From contig UWOR01000003.1 in the NCBI GenBank assembly GCA_900604495.1, positions 62,001-126,000 on the forward strand: DNA of 64,000 nucleotides. The letters are read 5' to 3'. Within the stretch, counting starts at the first letter, position 1. Each line of letters starts with the position of its first letter. A program made the translations under genes and the position numbers. Origin of the DNA: Desulfovibrio sp. Marseille-P6017 (lineage in GTDB: Bacteria > Bacillota_A > Clostridia > Peptostreptococcales > Peptostreptococcaceae). The notes below the pieces were generated by a model that was given only the letters and a program-made list of their open reading frames with translations, was not told the origin of the DNA and ran no database searches. Shown in pieces: positions 1 through 7,986 of the stretch.

Positions 1-1
1 T

Positions 2-694
2 GGCAGTGGAAAGACAACTACAGTTTATTCAATATTAAACGAACTACAAAGTAAGAGCAAAAATATTATGACTATAGAAAATCCTGTTGAATATAAGATG
101 GAAGGAGTTAATCAGATACAAGTAAACTCTAAAATTGGTTTAACATTTGAAGAAGGATTAAGAGCTATTTTAAGGCAAGATCCAGATATAATTATGATAG
201 GTGAAATTAGAGATATTGAAACAGCTAAAATTGCTGTAAGAGCAGCAATAACAGGACACTTAGTAATTAGTACAATGCATACAAATGACTCAGTATCATC
301 TATTGCTAGGCTTATAGATATGCAAATACCACCCTATTTAATAAGTGCATCATTAATAGGTGTTATATCACAAAAACTAGTAAGAAAATTATGTAATAAT
401 TGTAGCCATGATATAACTATATCGGATGATAATGGTAAAAATATAGAGACTAAAGTTGCAATAGGGTGTAATAAATGTAAAGATGGATATATTGGAAGAA
501 CTTCAATTTATGAAATACTAGAAATTAATGATGATATAAAATTATCTATAAGTCAGATGAAAGATGCTCAAAATATTAAAACTACAGCTATAAAAAATGG
601 AATGATAACTTTTGATGATACATATAAAAGACTAGTCAAGGAAAAGATTATCACATTAGAAGAGTATTTATGTTCAAATTATATTGATATATAA
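2..694 (+). CDS. pilB: Type IV pilus assembly ATPase PilB, C-terminal part (5' end outside window)
   Basis: Hexameric ATPase of the GspE/PilB family that powers pilus extension from the cytoplasmic face of the membrane. The reading frame is already open at the window edge. Its first residues, GSGKTTT, are most of the Walker A loop, so only the ATPase core and C-terminus are present. Further on are an Asp box (NPVEY), Walker B ([10 protein letters not shown]), a His box (STMHTND) and two CxxC pairs (LCNNC and GCNKC) that form the zinc site typical of PilB and GspE rather than PilT. The first ATG (position 68) lies inside the ATPase fold and is not the start. pilC follows after 11 bases. The family is certain. 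PilB rather than GspE rests on the pilin and pilM/N/O-like neighbours. Confidence 0.93.
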   Translation, partial: GSGKTTTVYSILNELQSKSKNIMTIENPVEYKMEGVNQIQVNSKIGLTFEEGLRAILRQDPDIIMIGEIRDIETAKIAVRAAITGHLVISTMHTNDSVSSIARLIDMQIPPYLISASLIGVISQKLVRKLCNNCSHDITISDDNGKNIETKVAIGCNKCKDGYIGRTSIYEILEINDDIKLSISQMKDAQNIKTTAIKNGMITFDDTYKRLVKEKIITLEEYLCSNYIDI

Positions 695-705
695 GGTGGT
701 GTTCA

Positions 706-1893
706 GTGAGCATATATAAATGTGTACTATATGATAAAAATAATGATAGAGTAATTAAAAAAATAGATTGTGTATCAGAGAAAGAGGTTCTTGAATATGC
801 AAATAAAAATAACTTTATGGTAGCATCTATACAGAAATATGATCTACAGATTTGGGATAAAGATAAGATAAATTATAAAGAATTAAGAATTCTATGCAAT
901 GAAATAGGTATTCTTTTGGAATCAGGATGTGAAATAACTAAATTATTTGAAATGTTAAAATCTAATTCAAACAAGAAGTTAGTTAAAGTATTGAATCAAG
1001 TATTGAATAACATACATAATGGAAATTCTATCAACCAGTCATTTCAAAAAACGAATAAGTTCTCTAAATTTTTTGTAAGCATGGTTAAAGCAGGTGAAAT
1101 AAGTGGAAATCTAGATGCTGTAATGAGTCGACTATCAGAATACTATGATAAAGAGTATAAATTAAAATCTAAAATAAAATCAGTTTTGATATATCCAGTA
1201 ATATTAATTATTTTATCTATAATAGCATCTATATTTATGCTTATAGAAATAATACCAAACTTCCAAATGATATTTGAAAATAATGGTACTGAACCACCGT
1301 TTATTACAAATCTCTTAATAAATTTATCTGCATTTTTAAAAAATAATTATTTAATATTGATAGTGCTTAATATTCTTATAATAACATACTTACTTTATAA
1401 AATAAAAACAAGTCCAAAAATCAAAATTTATATAGAAAAAATGCAGTTAAAAATTCCAATCATAAAAAATCTCATAAAAATAATTATAACAACTAAATTT
1501 TCTAGAGCTTTTTATATACTCAATAAAAGTGGAATAGAAATTACAGAAGCAATAGAGATATCCTCGCAAGTCGTAGATAATCACATTTTATATAAAGAAA
1601 TATTAAGTTGTAAGGATAGTATTATAAGAGGTAATGCTATTGGGCAATCATTTAAAAGGGTAAAAGCATTTCCTACTTTATTTTTAGGTATGATAGAAAT
1701 TGGTGAAGAAAGTGGATGTTTAGACAAAACCTTACTTAGTATAAATAAGTTTTATGAGCAAGAATTAGACAATAAAATCGAGTACAGTATGAAGCTAATA
1801 GAACCAGTAATTATTGGGATTGTAGCAGTAATTATTGGAATTGTAGTTATATCAATGCTATTGCCGATGTTTGATGTAATAGCATCAATATAA
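706..1893 (+). CDS. pilC: Type IV pilus inner-membrane platform protein PilC
   Basis: Polytopic inner-membrane protein that couples the PilB motor to pilin insertion. The 395 residues match the usual size and hold two repeated GspF/T2SF domains (about residues 55-180 and 255-385). Each repeat carries the family signature around a conserved Gly-Glu (MVKAGEISGNLD and MIEIGEESGCLD). Membrane segments lie near 160-190, 210-235 and 365-390. The start is GTG at 706, preceded by AAGGTGGT, which overlaps the pilB stop region, so translation is probably coupled. A 28-base gap follows before the pilin gene. Confidence 0.93.
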   Translation: MSIYKCVLYDKNNDRVIKKIDCVSEKEVLEYANKNNFMVASIQKYDLQIWDKDKINYKELRILCNEIGILLESGCEITKLFEMLKSNSNKKLVKVLNQVLNNIHNGNSINQSFQKTNKFSKFFVSMVKAGEISGNLDAVMSRLSEYYDKEYKLKSKIKSVLIYPVILIILSIIASIFMLIEIIPNFQMIFENNGTEPPFITNLLINLSAFLKNNYLILIVLNILIITYLLYKIKTSPKIKIYIEKMQLKIPIIKNLIKIIITTKFSRAFYILNKSGIEITEAIEISSQVVDNHILYKEILSCKDSIIRGNAIGQSFKRVKAFPTLFLGMIEIGEESGCLDKTLLSINKFYEQELDNKIEYSMKLIEPVIIGIVAVIIGIVVISMLLPMFDVIASI

Positions 1894-1921
1894 AAATTAA
1901 AAAATAAAAGGAGATTTTATT

Positions 1922-2323
1922 ATGGTAAATTTAAAAAAGTTTAGAAGTAAGAAGAAAAAGGGATTTACATTAATTGAAATGGTTATGGTTGTAGTAATTT
2001 TAGGTATATTGTCAAGTATGGCTATGATGAAATATGGCGAAGTTCAAAAAAATGCTAAGATAAAATCGGATTGTGCAACTGCAATAACTATAGCTAAAAA
2101 TGATGGAAAGATTAGTTCAAGTGAATCATCAGGAGTAATAGATGATTTGGTTAAAAATGGATACTTACAATCTAAAGTACAATCTAATTCGACAAATAAG
2201 GATTTTGATATATTAATAAAGGGAGACTCTATAACAATTAGCTCAATTGGTGATGATGGAACTATACAGTTTTATCCTAAGCTAGAATTGCCAAGTAAAC
2301 CTAATAATCAGCCTGAAAATTAA
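1922..2323 (+). CDS. pilA: Type IV major pilin-like protein (prepilin)
   Basis: Pilus subunit of 133 residues. It has a class III signal: a short basic leader (KKKKG), cleavage expected after Gly14, then FTLIE with Glu at +5 of the mature protein, followed by a hydrophobic helix of about 25 residues. Only one Cys is visible, so there is no disulphide loop of the Gram-negative type. A strong AAAGGAG site precedes the ATG. It is the only pilin in this part of the cluster. No prepilin peptidase or PilT is seen in the window, so these must be encoded elsewhere. Confidence 0.93.
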   Translation: MVNLKKFRSKKKKGFTLIEMVMVVVILGILSSMAMMKYGEVQKNAKIKSDCATAITIAKNDGKISSSESSGVIDDLVKNGYLQSKVQSNSTNKDFDILIKGDSITISSIGDDGTIQFYPKLELPSKPNNQPEN

Positions 2324-2330
2324 TTAAAGT

Positions 2331-3170
2331 ATGATAGGATGTGATTATATTAAATATATAATAAATATAAATATTAATAATAATTATACTAGAATTATAC
2401 TTTTAAAAAAGAACAATAAAAGAATAACTATTGAGCATGATTTTATTGAAAATATAAGTATAAACAATATGAAACAGCTATGTGAAAATATTAAATTAAA
2501 TATACATAGTATTGAAAATACATATAAACGAGACTGTAAGCTATTATTCAATATACAAACAGAAGATATAATTGTTAGGAATATTGAGGATATAAATATT
2601 AGCAAAAAGAGAGATGTACTAGGTATTATAAAATATAATATAAATCAATATATGCCGATAAACTTAGAAGATTATAAAATTAGATATAAAATTTTAGAAA
2701 AAAATCATAATACGGGCACAGTACAAATTGTACTGTGTCCTATACACATAATTAAACTATGTAATGATATAGCTCAAATACTAGATATGAAAGCTAAAAT
2801 ATTAAATGTTAATTTTGATATACTTCAAAAATTAATTAACTTAGGTACTATAACTAACTTGGACTCAACTAATTTATTTATAGAATTAAGAGATAAAGAA
2901 TTTTTATTAAATAAAGTAATCAATAGTATCGTATATGAATCATATATTCTGCCTAGAAATATAGCAACCTTACAGCATATAAGACTTATAAGTGAAAATT
3001 ATAATAATATTTACTATTATGGAGATAGTGAAATAAAAGAAGATATAAAAGAACTTAATCTAAATTTAAATTCAATAATACTAAACATGGGAAAAGTAAC
3101 TTTAGATATATCAAAAGATTTAAATAAAGACGTAAATAGATATATAAATGCAATAGGTATAGTAATATGA
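2331..3170 (+). CDS. pilM: PilM-like actin-fold pilus assembly protein
   Basis: Probable cytoplasmic actin-like protein that binds the N-terminus of PilN and links the motor to the alignment complex. The 279 residues are shorter than typical PilM (about 350), and sequence motifs are weak. The call rests mainly on position between pilin and the PilN/PilO-like genes, on the hydrophilic composition and on an N-terminal segment (MIGCDYIKYII) that fits the first beta hairpin of actin-like proteins. It starts 7 bases after the pilin stop with a poor ribosome site, so it is probably coupled. It overlaps the next gene by ATGA. Composition is extremely AT-rich and rich in Asn/Ile. Confidence 0.62.
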   Translation: MIGCDYIKYIINININNNYTRIILLKKNNKRITIEHDFIENISINNMKQLCENIKLNIHSIENTYKRDCKLLFNIQTEDIIVRNIEDINISKKRDVLGIIKYNINQYMPINLEDYKIRYKILEKNHNTGTVQIVLCPIHIIKLCNDIAQILDMKAKILNVNFDILQKLINLGTITNLDSTNLFIELRDKEFLLNKVINSIVYESYILPRNIATLQHIRLISENYNNIYYYGDSEIKEDIKELNLNLNSIILNMGKVTLDISKDLNKDVNRYINAIGIVI

Positions 3171-3604
3171 AGAAATATACAATGATTAATTTTTTAAAAG
3201 AAGATTTTAATTTAATAAAGTTATCAAAAATAATAATTTGTTTATTTACAATATTAAGCATTTTTCTTATGGTAAATATTAAACAAAAAGATAAAGAAAA
3301 TAAAGAAGTACAAATAAATCAAGATATAGAACGAAATTTAAACCTAGATATTGAAGATAGTACATATAAAGAGATATATGTAAAAGTTAAAGATATAAAA
3401 TTAGCCTATAAAGTAATAGGCAAAGAAAATATAAAAAGGCTACTAATAGAAAATAATAATGTAGAAATTGAAGGTATATGTGAAGATTTAAATATGCTAG
3501 AAAAATTAAAAACTCAGTCAGGTGCTAAAGATTTTTCTATAGAAAGCATAGTAAAAGAAGAGGAACATTATATGTTTAAACTAAAGTATAATGTAGGAGT
3601 ATAG
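3167..3604 (+). CDS. pilN: PilN-like pilus alignment protein
   Basis: Small bitopic membrane protein of 145 residues: a cytoplasmic N-terminus with a PilN-like stretch (MINFL, residues 6-10, like the PilN motif INLLP), one membrane helix at about 22-37, then a charged coiled-coil-like segment and a small alpha/beta domain. This layout matches PilN, which joins PilM to PilO. The start overlaps the pilM stop (ATGA), a typical coupled arrangement. Family assignment is by architecture and position; primary sequence is too diverged for certainty. Confidence 0.6.
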   Translation: MKKYTMINFLKEDFNLIKLSKIIICLFTILSIFLMVNIKQKDKENKEVQINQDIERNLNLDIEDSTYKEIYVKVKDIKLAYKVIGKENIKRLLIENNNVEIEGICEDLNMLEKLKTQSGAKDFSIESIVKEEEHYMFKLKYNVGV

Positions 3605-3606
3605 AT

Positions 3607-4068
3607 TTGAGTAGAAAACTAAGTAAAAGAGAAAAAATATTAATAATAATTTTTGTAATAGTTTGTATATATGGATGTGTTAATCTAATACAAAATAATA
3701 AGAAAAATAATATACAAATAGAACTAGAAAGTTTAGATAAGAAAGCTAACACTATTAATAAAATTAATGATAATTATGAAAAAGATATAATATTAAAAAT
3801 TGAAAATGAGATAAAAAACATAGTAAATATAAATTATATAAATAAAAATTCATATTCAGATGAAAATAATAATTATAAATATATAATAGAAATACAAGTA
3901 AGTGGAAGGATAGATAATATATTTTATATAGAAGGTGGACTTAAAAATATAGGTCTAGAAAATAAAATTAGTAAATTTGAAATTATTAAAAATACCTCAA
4001 ACTTAAATGATGAAAATGAAATAATCAAAGATTATGTTAATTGTATAATACAAATTAAAGGGATATAA
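3607..4068 (+). CDS. pilO: PilO-like pilus alignment protein
   Basis: Protein of 153 residues with a short basic N-terminus, one membrane helix (about 11-28), a charged coiled coil (about 30-65) and a C-terminal alpha/beta region, the layout of PilO. The start is TTG at 3607, two bases after the preceding stop, with no strong ribosome site of its own, so coupling to the upstream gene is likely. It appears to be the last gene of the operon. I do not see a clear intrinsic terminator in the 157 bases that follow. Confidence 0.55.
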   Translation: MSRKLSKREKILIIIFVIVCIYGCVNLIQNNKKNNIQIELESLDKKANTINKINDNYEKDIILKIENEIKNIVNINYINKNSYSDENNNYKYIIEIQVSGRIDNIFYIEGGLKNIGLENKISKFEIIKNTSNLNDENEIIKDYVNCIIQIKGI

Positions 4069-4225
4069 ACAAATATGTCATAATAGTTATTAAAGTACAA
4101 ATTAATTCCAAAACTTAACATTAAGTATCTTAAATAAAATACCAAAGAATTGTAGAATACTCGAGAAAAAAATGGTATAATATGATATTGTACTTTAATT
4201 TAGAAATAAAGGAGTGAACGTCACC

Positions 4226-5260
4226 TTGCTAGGAAGAAATGATTTATGTCCATGCGGAAGTGGTAAAAAATATAAAAAATGTTGTTTAAATAAAGATATG
4301 GCTTCAGAAAGATCAAGTAGAAAAGTAGGTCTTTCACAAAAGCAATATTACGAACTATATTCAAAGATATCTGAATTCTCTAGAGATGAGAAATTCAAAG
4401 CAGAATACGATAAAGCTAGAGAAACATTCTTCATAATGGAAGATGAAGAAATAAACTCTAAGTTTGAAAGATTCTTTAATACTTATTTCATACAAGACCA
4501 TATAATGGAAAATAAAAAGGTTATGACAGTTGAATTTTTTGAAGCGAACAGAGATAACTTAGATATGGTTGAAAGAGATATACTAAGAAGCTTATTTGAA
4601 TCTTATGTAAGTGTGTATGAAGTAAAAGAAATTCAAGATGAAAAAATATTATTAAAAGACTGCTTAAATGATGTCGAGTTATATACTGAAGATATCAACT
4701 TATTAAAAGATTTTAAAGTTGGAAGCCCAATGATAGCGAGAGTTGTAAAGGTAGGAGATATAAATATACTAATAGATATAACTATAAGTATATCAGAAGC
4801 AATTAAAGATACAATCGTTAATGATATAAAAGCTTTATTTGCTCAATATGAAGATATATACAAAGATATGAAGACATTCTTAATACATCATACTCATATA
4901 CTATACAAATACATACAACAATTATTAGAGCCAAGTATAGCTGAATATTTAAAGAATCAAAGAGCGGAAAAAGCTAGTAAAGCTGAAGCAGTTGAAGTAT
5001 GCGAAAGTGATGATAAAGTAATTACTATGTTAAAGCAAAATATAGAAGAAGACTTATTACAATCAGGTATAGACTTCTGGAACGGATATAAGGCTGCAAA
5101 TGGCGAAGTAAAAGGTGCTGAGAACGGATGGGCAGCTGGAGTTGAATACTATGTTAAAAAAGAAGCTGGTCAATCAATAACTCAAGCTCAAATAGCTAAA
5201 AAATATGAAATAAGCCCAAGTACTTTAGGTAAAAGATATAAAGATTTTAAGGCTGAGTAG
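4226..5260 (+). CDS. SEC-C motif protein with C-terminal HTH-like segment
   Basis: Cytoplasmic protein of 344 residues from the chosen start. The N-terminus carries a SEC-C zinc motif, Cys8-x-Cys10-x8-Cys19-Cys20 ([13 protein letters not shown]), also found at the end of SecA and in many stand-alone proteins. The centre is helical and charged without a family I recognise. The last 30 residues ([19 protein letters not shown]) look like a helix-turn-helix. The frame extends to GTG at 4214, but that codon overlaps the only ribosome site (AAAGGAG, 4208-4214), so TTG at 4226 is the better start. A -10-like TATAAT lies at 4176-4181. Role unknown: adaptor or DNA-binding regulator are both possible. 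Confidence 0.75.
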   Translation: MLGRNDLCPCGSGKKYKKCCLNKDMASERSSRKVGLSQKQYYELYSKISEFSRDEKFKAEYDKARETFFIMEDEEINSKFERFFNTYFIQDHIMENKKVMTVEFFEANRDNLDMVERDILRSLFESYVSVYEVKEIQDEKILLKDCLNDVELYTEDINLLKDFKVGSPMIARVVKVGDINILIDITISISEAIKDTIVNDIKALFAQYEDIYKDMKTFLIHHTHILYKYIQQLLEPSIAEYLKNQRAEKASKAEAVEVCESDDKVITMLKQNIEEDLLQSGIDFWNGYKAANGEVKGAENGWAAGVEYYVKKEAGQSITQAQIAKKYEISPSTLGKRYKDFKAE

Positions 5261-5268
5261 TAATATAT

Positions 5269-5312
5269 AAAAAATTAGAGGGATTATATAGTAATAGTTC
5301 CTCTAATTTTTT
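5269..5312 (+). terminator. Intrinsic terminator after the SEC-C gene
   Basis: A TTAGAGG/CCTCTAA stem extended by A/T pairs ends in a run of T. It begins nine bases after the stop codon. Confidence 0.85.
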
Positions 5313-5467
5313 ATGTTTGACTAAATTTTACATATAAGTTTACTTAAAAATTTTGAGGGTATATTAAATTATATATAAATTTACATTTAAATTATGAAAA
5401 AAAGGTTTTAATATATAGAAATAATGTATAAAATAGAATTATATAATATACAGAAAGAGGTATAAAT

Positions 5468-5845
5468 ATGAATCTTAGTTTAGGAAATGCAATCGCAGTA
5501 TCAACAAATTTTATAAAATCTAATCCAGCGGTACCTGTATATAGTGGAGAACAAACTCCAGAAAATTTATATGCAGTTATCTATCATATAGAAATAGGGT
5601 ATAATCAAGGTACTACTCAAGAAGTTAAACAATACATAATAATAGATTATAAAGAGTTTGATTTATCAGCAGAGTCAAAAAATAAACTAATAGAGGTAGC
5701 AAAAGAATATTGTTCTTCTAGAAGTATACCAGAGGATCATAACTTAGAAATAGCATTATTAGATAATGAAGAAGCTGAAAACTTTTTAGAAAAAGTATTT
5801 AATAATATGAAGGTTATAAGAGGTCTTATAACTAAAAAGGACTAG
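5468..5845 (+). CDS. Conserved hypothetical protein (125 aa)
   Basis: I do not recognise this family. The product is soluble, acidic and mixed alpha/beta, without signal peptide, membrane segment or metal motif. The centre (YAVIYHIEIGYNQGTTQEV) looks like a beta hairpin and the C-terminal third like a helix (EEAENFLEKVFNN). An AGAGG ribosome site and a TATAAT (5442-5447) precede the ATG. The next gene starts five bases after the stop and shares the terminator at 6150-6194, so the two form a small operon of unknown role. Confidence 0.7.
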   Translation: MNLSLGNAIAVSTNFIKSNPAVPVYSGEQTPENLYAVIYHIEIGYNQGTTQEVKQYIIIDYKEFDLSAESKNKLIEVAKEYCSSRSIPEDHNLEIALLDNEEAENFLEKVFNNMKVIRGLITKKD

Positions 5846-5850
5846 ATAAT

Positions 5851-6171
5851 ATGAATTTAGTGGGAATTGAAGAAATAACACCATATAAAGATTCATTTGA
5901 ATTTAAACTTTTTAAGTATGATGATAAAATTGAGTTAGGAAATGAAAACTCATTTATATGTGATTTAAAAGTAATTGTGGAAAAAATCGATGACATTTAT
6001 ATTAAGAAGTTTAATAGGAGTTTTAATGTTATCGCTTTAGTAAAAAATCTAAATAATAAAGATATCTCCGTAGATGATATAAAAGAATTCATTTTAGATG
6101 AAATTTTGATAGATGATCTAGAGAATAATGATATAGATGTTATGTTTATAAAAGGGGCTGTCTCAAAATAA
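5851..6171 (+). CDS. Conserved hypothetical protein (106 aa)
   Basis: Second gene of a two-gene unit. It is small, acidic and soluble with alternating beta-like and charged segments, and no motif I can name. Its translation starts five bases after the upstream stop without a strong ribosome site, so it is probably coupled. Its last codons lie inside the left arm of the terminator. A physical partner of the preceding product is plausible but unproven. Confidence 0.65.
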   Translation: MNLVGIEEITPYKDSFEFKLFKYDDKIELGNENSFICDLKVIVEKIDDIYIKKFNRSFNVIALVKNLNNKDISVDDIKEFILDEILIDDLENNDIDVMFIKGAVSK

Positions 6172-6194
6172 ATAATTTTGAGACATTCCCTTTT
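6150..6194 (+). terminator. Intrinsic terminator overlapping the stop codon
   Basis: A ten-pair stem GTCTCAAAAT/ATTTTGAGAC, extended by AAAAGGG/CCCTTTT with a small internal loop. The stop codon of the preceding gene is inside the hairpin. Confidence 0.85.
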
Positions 6195-6223
6195 ATGCTA
6201 TATAGTAAAAGAAAGGTGAAATT

Positions 6224-7819
6224 ATGTTAAGAATATCTAATATAAAAATGACTATAGATGAAAGTCCATCTATAATAGAAAGTCTTGTAATCAAGAAGTT
6301 AAAAATAAAATCAAGTGACTTAGTTAAATATTATATTTATAAAGAATCAATAGATGCTAGAAAAGGGAAGATAAACTTTGTCTACACTGTTGATGCGGAA
6401 GTTAAAAATGAAAATAAAGTATTAGAAAAGAATTTAAAAGATATAGTAAAAATAAAAGAATTAAGGTATGAAGATGTACAATCAGGAACTAAAAAACTAG
6501 ACAAAACGCCAGTAATCATAGGTAGTGGTCCAGCAGGTTTATTTGCAGCTTTATTATTAGCTCAAAGAGGATATAATCCACTTTTATTAGAAAGAGGTTT
6601 AGATGTTGACAATAGAACTAAAGATATAGAGGAATTTTGGAAGGAAAGAAAGTTTAAAAACAGCTCTAATGTGCAATTTGGAGAAGGGGGAGCAGGTACT
6701 TTTTCTGATGGTAAGTTAACAACAAGAATAAAGGATATAAGATGTAGAAAAGTATTAGAAGAGCTTGTTAATTTCGGATCTCCAGAAGAAATATTATATT
6801 CTCATAAACCTCATGTTGGTACAGATATATTAAAAGATGTAGTTAAAAATATACGTAACGAGATAATTCGACTTGGAGGAGAAGTAAGATTTGATTCTAA
6901 AGTAACTGATATATGTAGGGTAAATAATGAAATAGAGTCTATAACAATAAATAATGAAGAAGTAATAGAAACTAATATAGTAATTTTGGCTATAGGACAT
7001 AGTGCAAGAGATACTTATGAAATGTTACATGATAGAGGTGTAAAAATCACTCAAAAACCTTTTGCAATTGGAGCTAGGATAGAACATCCTCAAGAGTTAA
7101 TAAATAAATCTCAATATAAAGAGTATCATAATCACCCGAGACTAGGTGCAGCAGATTATAGACTTATTGAGCATACTTCAAATGGAAGAACAGCATATAC
7201 ATTTTGTATGTGTCCAGGGGGGAGTGTTATAGCATCTGCATCGAATGATGGACAAGTGGTTACTAATGGTATGAGTGAGCATGCTAGAGATAAAGACAAT
7301 GCAAATAGCGCATTCTTAGTAAATGTAACTCCAGATGACTTTGGAAGTGAGCACCCATTGGCAGGAATGTATTTCCAAGAAAAATATGAGCGATTAGCAT
7401 ATGAATTAGGTGGTAAAAATTACAATGCACCTGTTCAATTAGTAGGAGATTTCTTAAATGATAGAATATCTACAAATATTGGAAGTGTAAAGCCTTCTTA
7501 TGAGCCTGGGTATACATTCGTAGATTTGAGAAAGTGCTTACCAGGCTTTGTTATAGAAACTATGAAAGAGGCTTTAGTTGGATTTGATAGAAAAATAAAA
7601 GGTTTTGCGATGGATGATGCAGTTTTAACAGCAGTTGAAACAAGATCATCAGCACCTATAAGAATAGTTAGAGATGAAGAAACATTAGAGTCTACAAATA
7701 CTAAAAAACTATATCCTTGTGGAGAAGGAGCTGGATATGCAGGTGGAATAGTTACTGCTGCTGTTGATGGAATTAAATGTGCTGAAAAAATAATTAGTCA
7801 GTATGCAAGTATGAAATAA
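6224..7819 (+). CDS. FAD-dependent dehydrogenase (COG2509-type)
   Basis: Flavoprotein of 531 residues in the large uncharacterised FAD-dependent dehydrogenase family. An N-terminal domain of about 90 residues precedes the Rossmann FAD motif (GSGPAG, residues 100-105, followed by LLLERG). The family's FGEGGAGTFSDGKL segment and a C-terminal FAD-contact region (YPCGEGAGYAGGI) are both present. Substrate is unknown, so a redox role in the cytoplasm is all that can be said. It has its own AAAGGTG ribosome site and stands alone between two terminator-like structures. Full length; no key residue is visibly missing. Confidence 0.85.
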   Translation: MLRISNIKMTIDESPSIIESLVIKKLKIKSSDLVKYYIYKESIDARKGKINFVYTVDAEVKNENKVLEKNLKDIVKIKELRYEDVQSGTKKLDKTPVIIGSGPAGLFAALLLAQRGYNPLLLERGLDVDNRTKDIEEFWKERKFKNSSNVQFGEGGAGTFSDGKLTTRIKDIRCRKVLEELVNFGSPEEILYSHKPHVGTDILKDVVKNIRNEIIRLGGEVRFDSKVTDICRVNNEIESITINNEEVIETNIVILAIGHSARDTYEMLHDRGVKITQKPFAIGARIEHPQELINKSQYKEYHNHPRLGAADYRLIEHTSNGRTAYTFCMCPGGSVIASASNDGQVVTNGMSEHARDKDNANSAFLVNVTPDDFGSEHPLAGMYFQEKYERLAYELGGKNYNAPVQLVGDFLNDRISTNIGSVKPSYEPGYTFVDLRKCLPGFVIETMKEALVGFDRKIKGFAMDDAVLTAVETRSSAPIRIVRDEETLESTNTKKLYPCGEGAGYAGGIVTAAVDGIKCAEKIISQYASMK

Positions 7820-7848
7820 GATTAATTTTAAAATACATTATGAAAAAT

Positions 7849-7905
7849 TTAACTTAAAATAAACAAAAACTTAATACAAATTTAATATTTAACATATATT
7901 TAACA
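7849..7905 (+). promoter_or_regulatory. Pho-box-like hexamer array upstream of the Na/phosphate symporter
   Basis: Hexamers near TTAACA occur in 11-bp steps: TTAACT 7849, TAAACA 7860, TTAATA 7871, TTAATA 7882. A second pair follows in a shifted register: TTAACA 7889 and TTAACA 7900. Such direct repeats are the form of PhoP binding sites in Firmicutes, and the gene downstream transports phosphate. The region is AT-rich, so single matches mean little; the spacing is the evidence. Confidence 0.55.
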
Positions 7906-7906
7906 C

Positions 7907-7946
7907 TAATGTTCTGTTGTATTTGGTAGAATACAATAGGACATTA
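7907..7946 (+). terminator. 17-pair hairpin in the leader of the Na/phosphate symporter gene
   Basis: Arms 7907-7923 and 7930-7946 pair fully as RNA with a six-base loop. The only non-Watson-Crick pairs are two G-U wobbles, followed by TTTTT at 7949-7953. It could terminate readthrough from the FAD dehydrogenase gene or act as an attenuator 40 bases before the symporter start. Confidence 0.6.
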
Positions 7947-7986
7947 AATTTTTAGACAAGATAATTATCCTTAAGGAGGAAAACAA

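Noticed and set aside
4150..4181. TTGTAG with TATAAT as a promoter for the SEC-C gene
   Set aside because: The gap is 20 bases, too long for a good sigma-A promoter. Only the -10-like TATAAT is mentioned.
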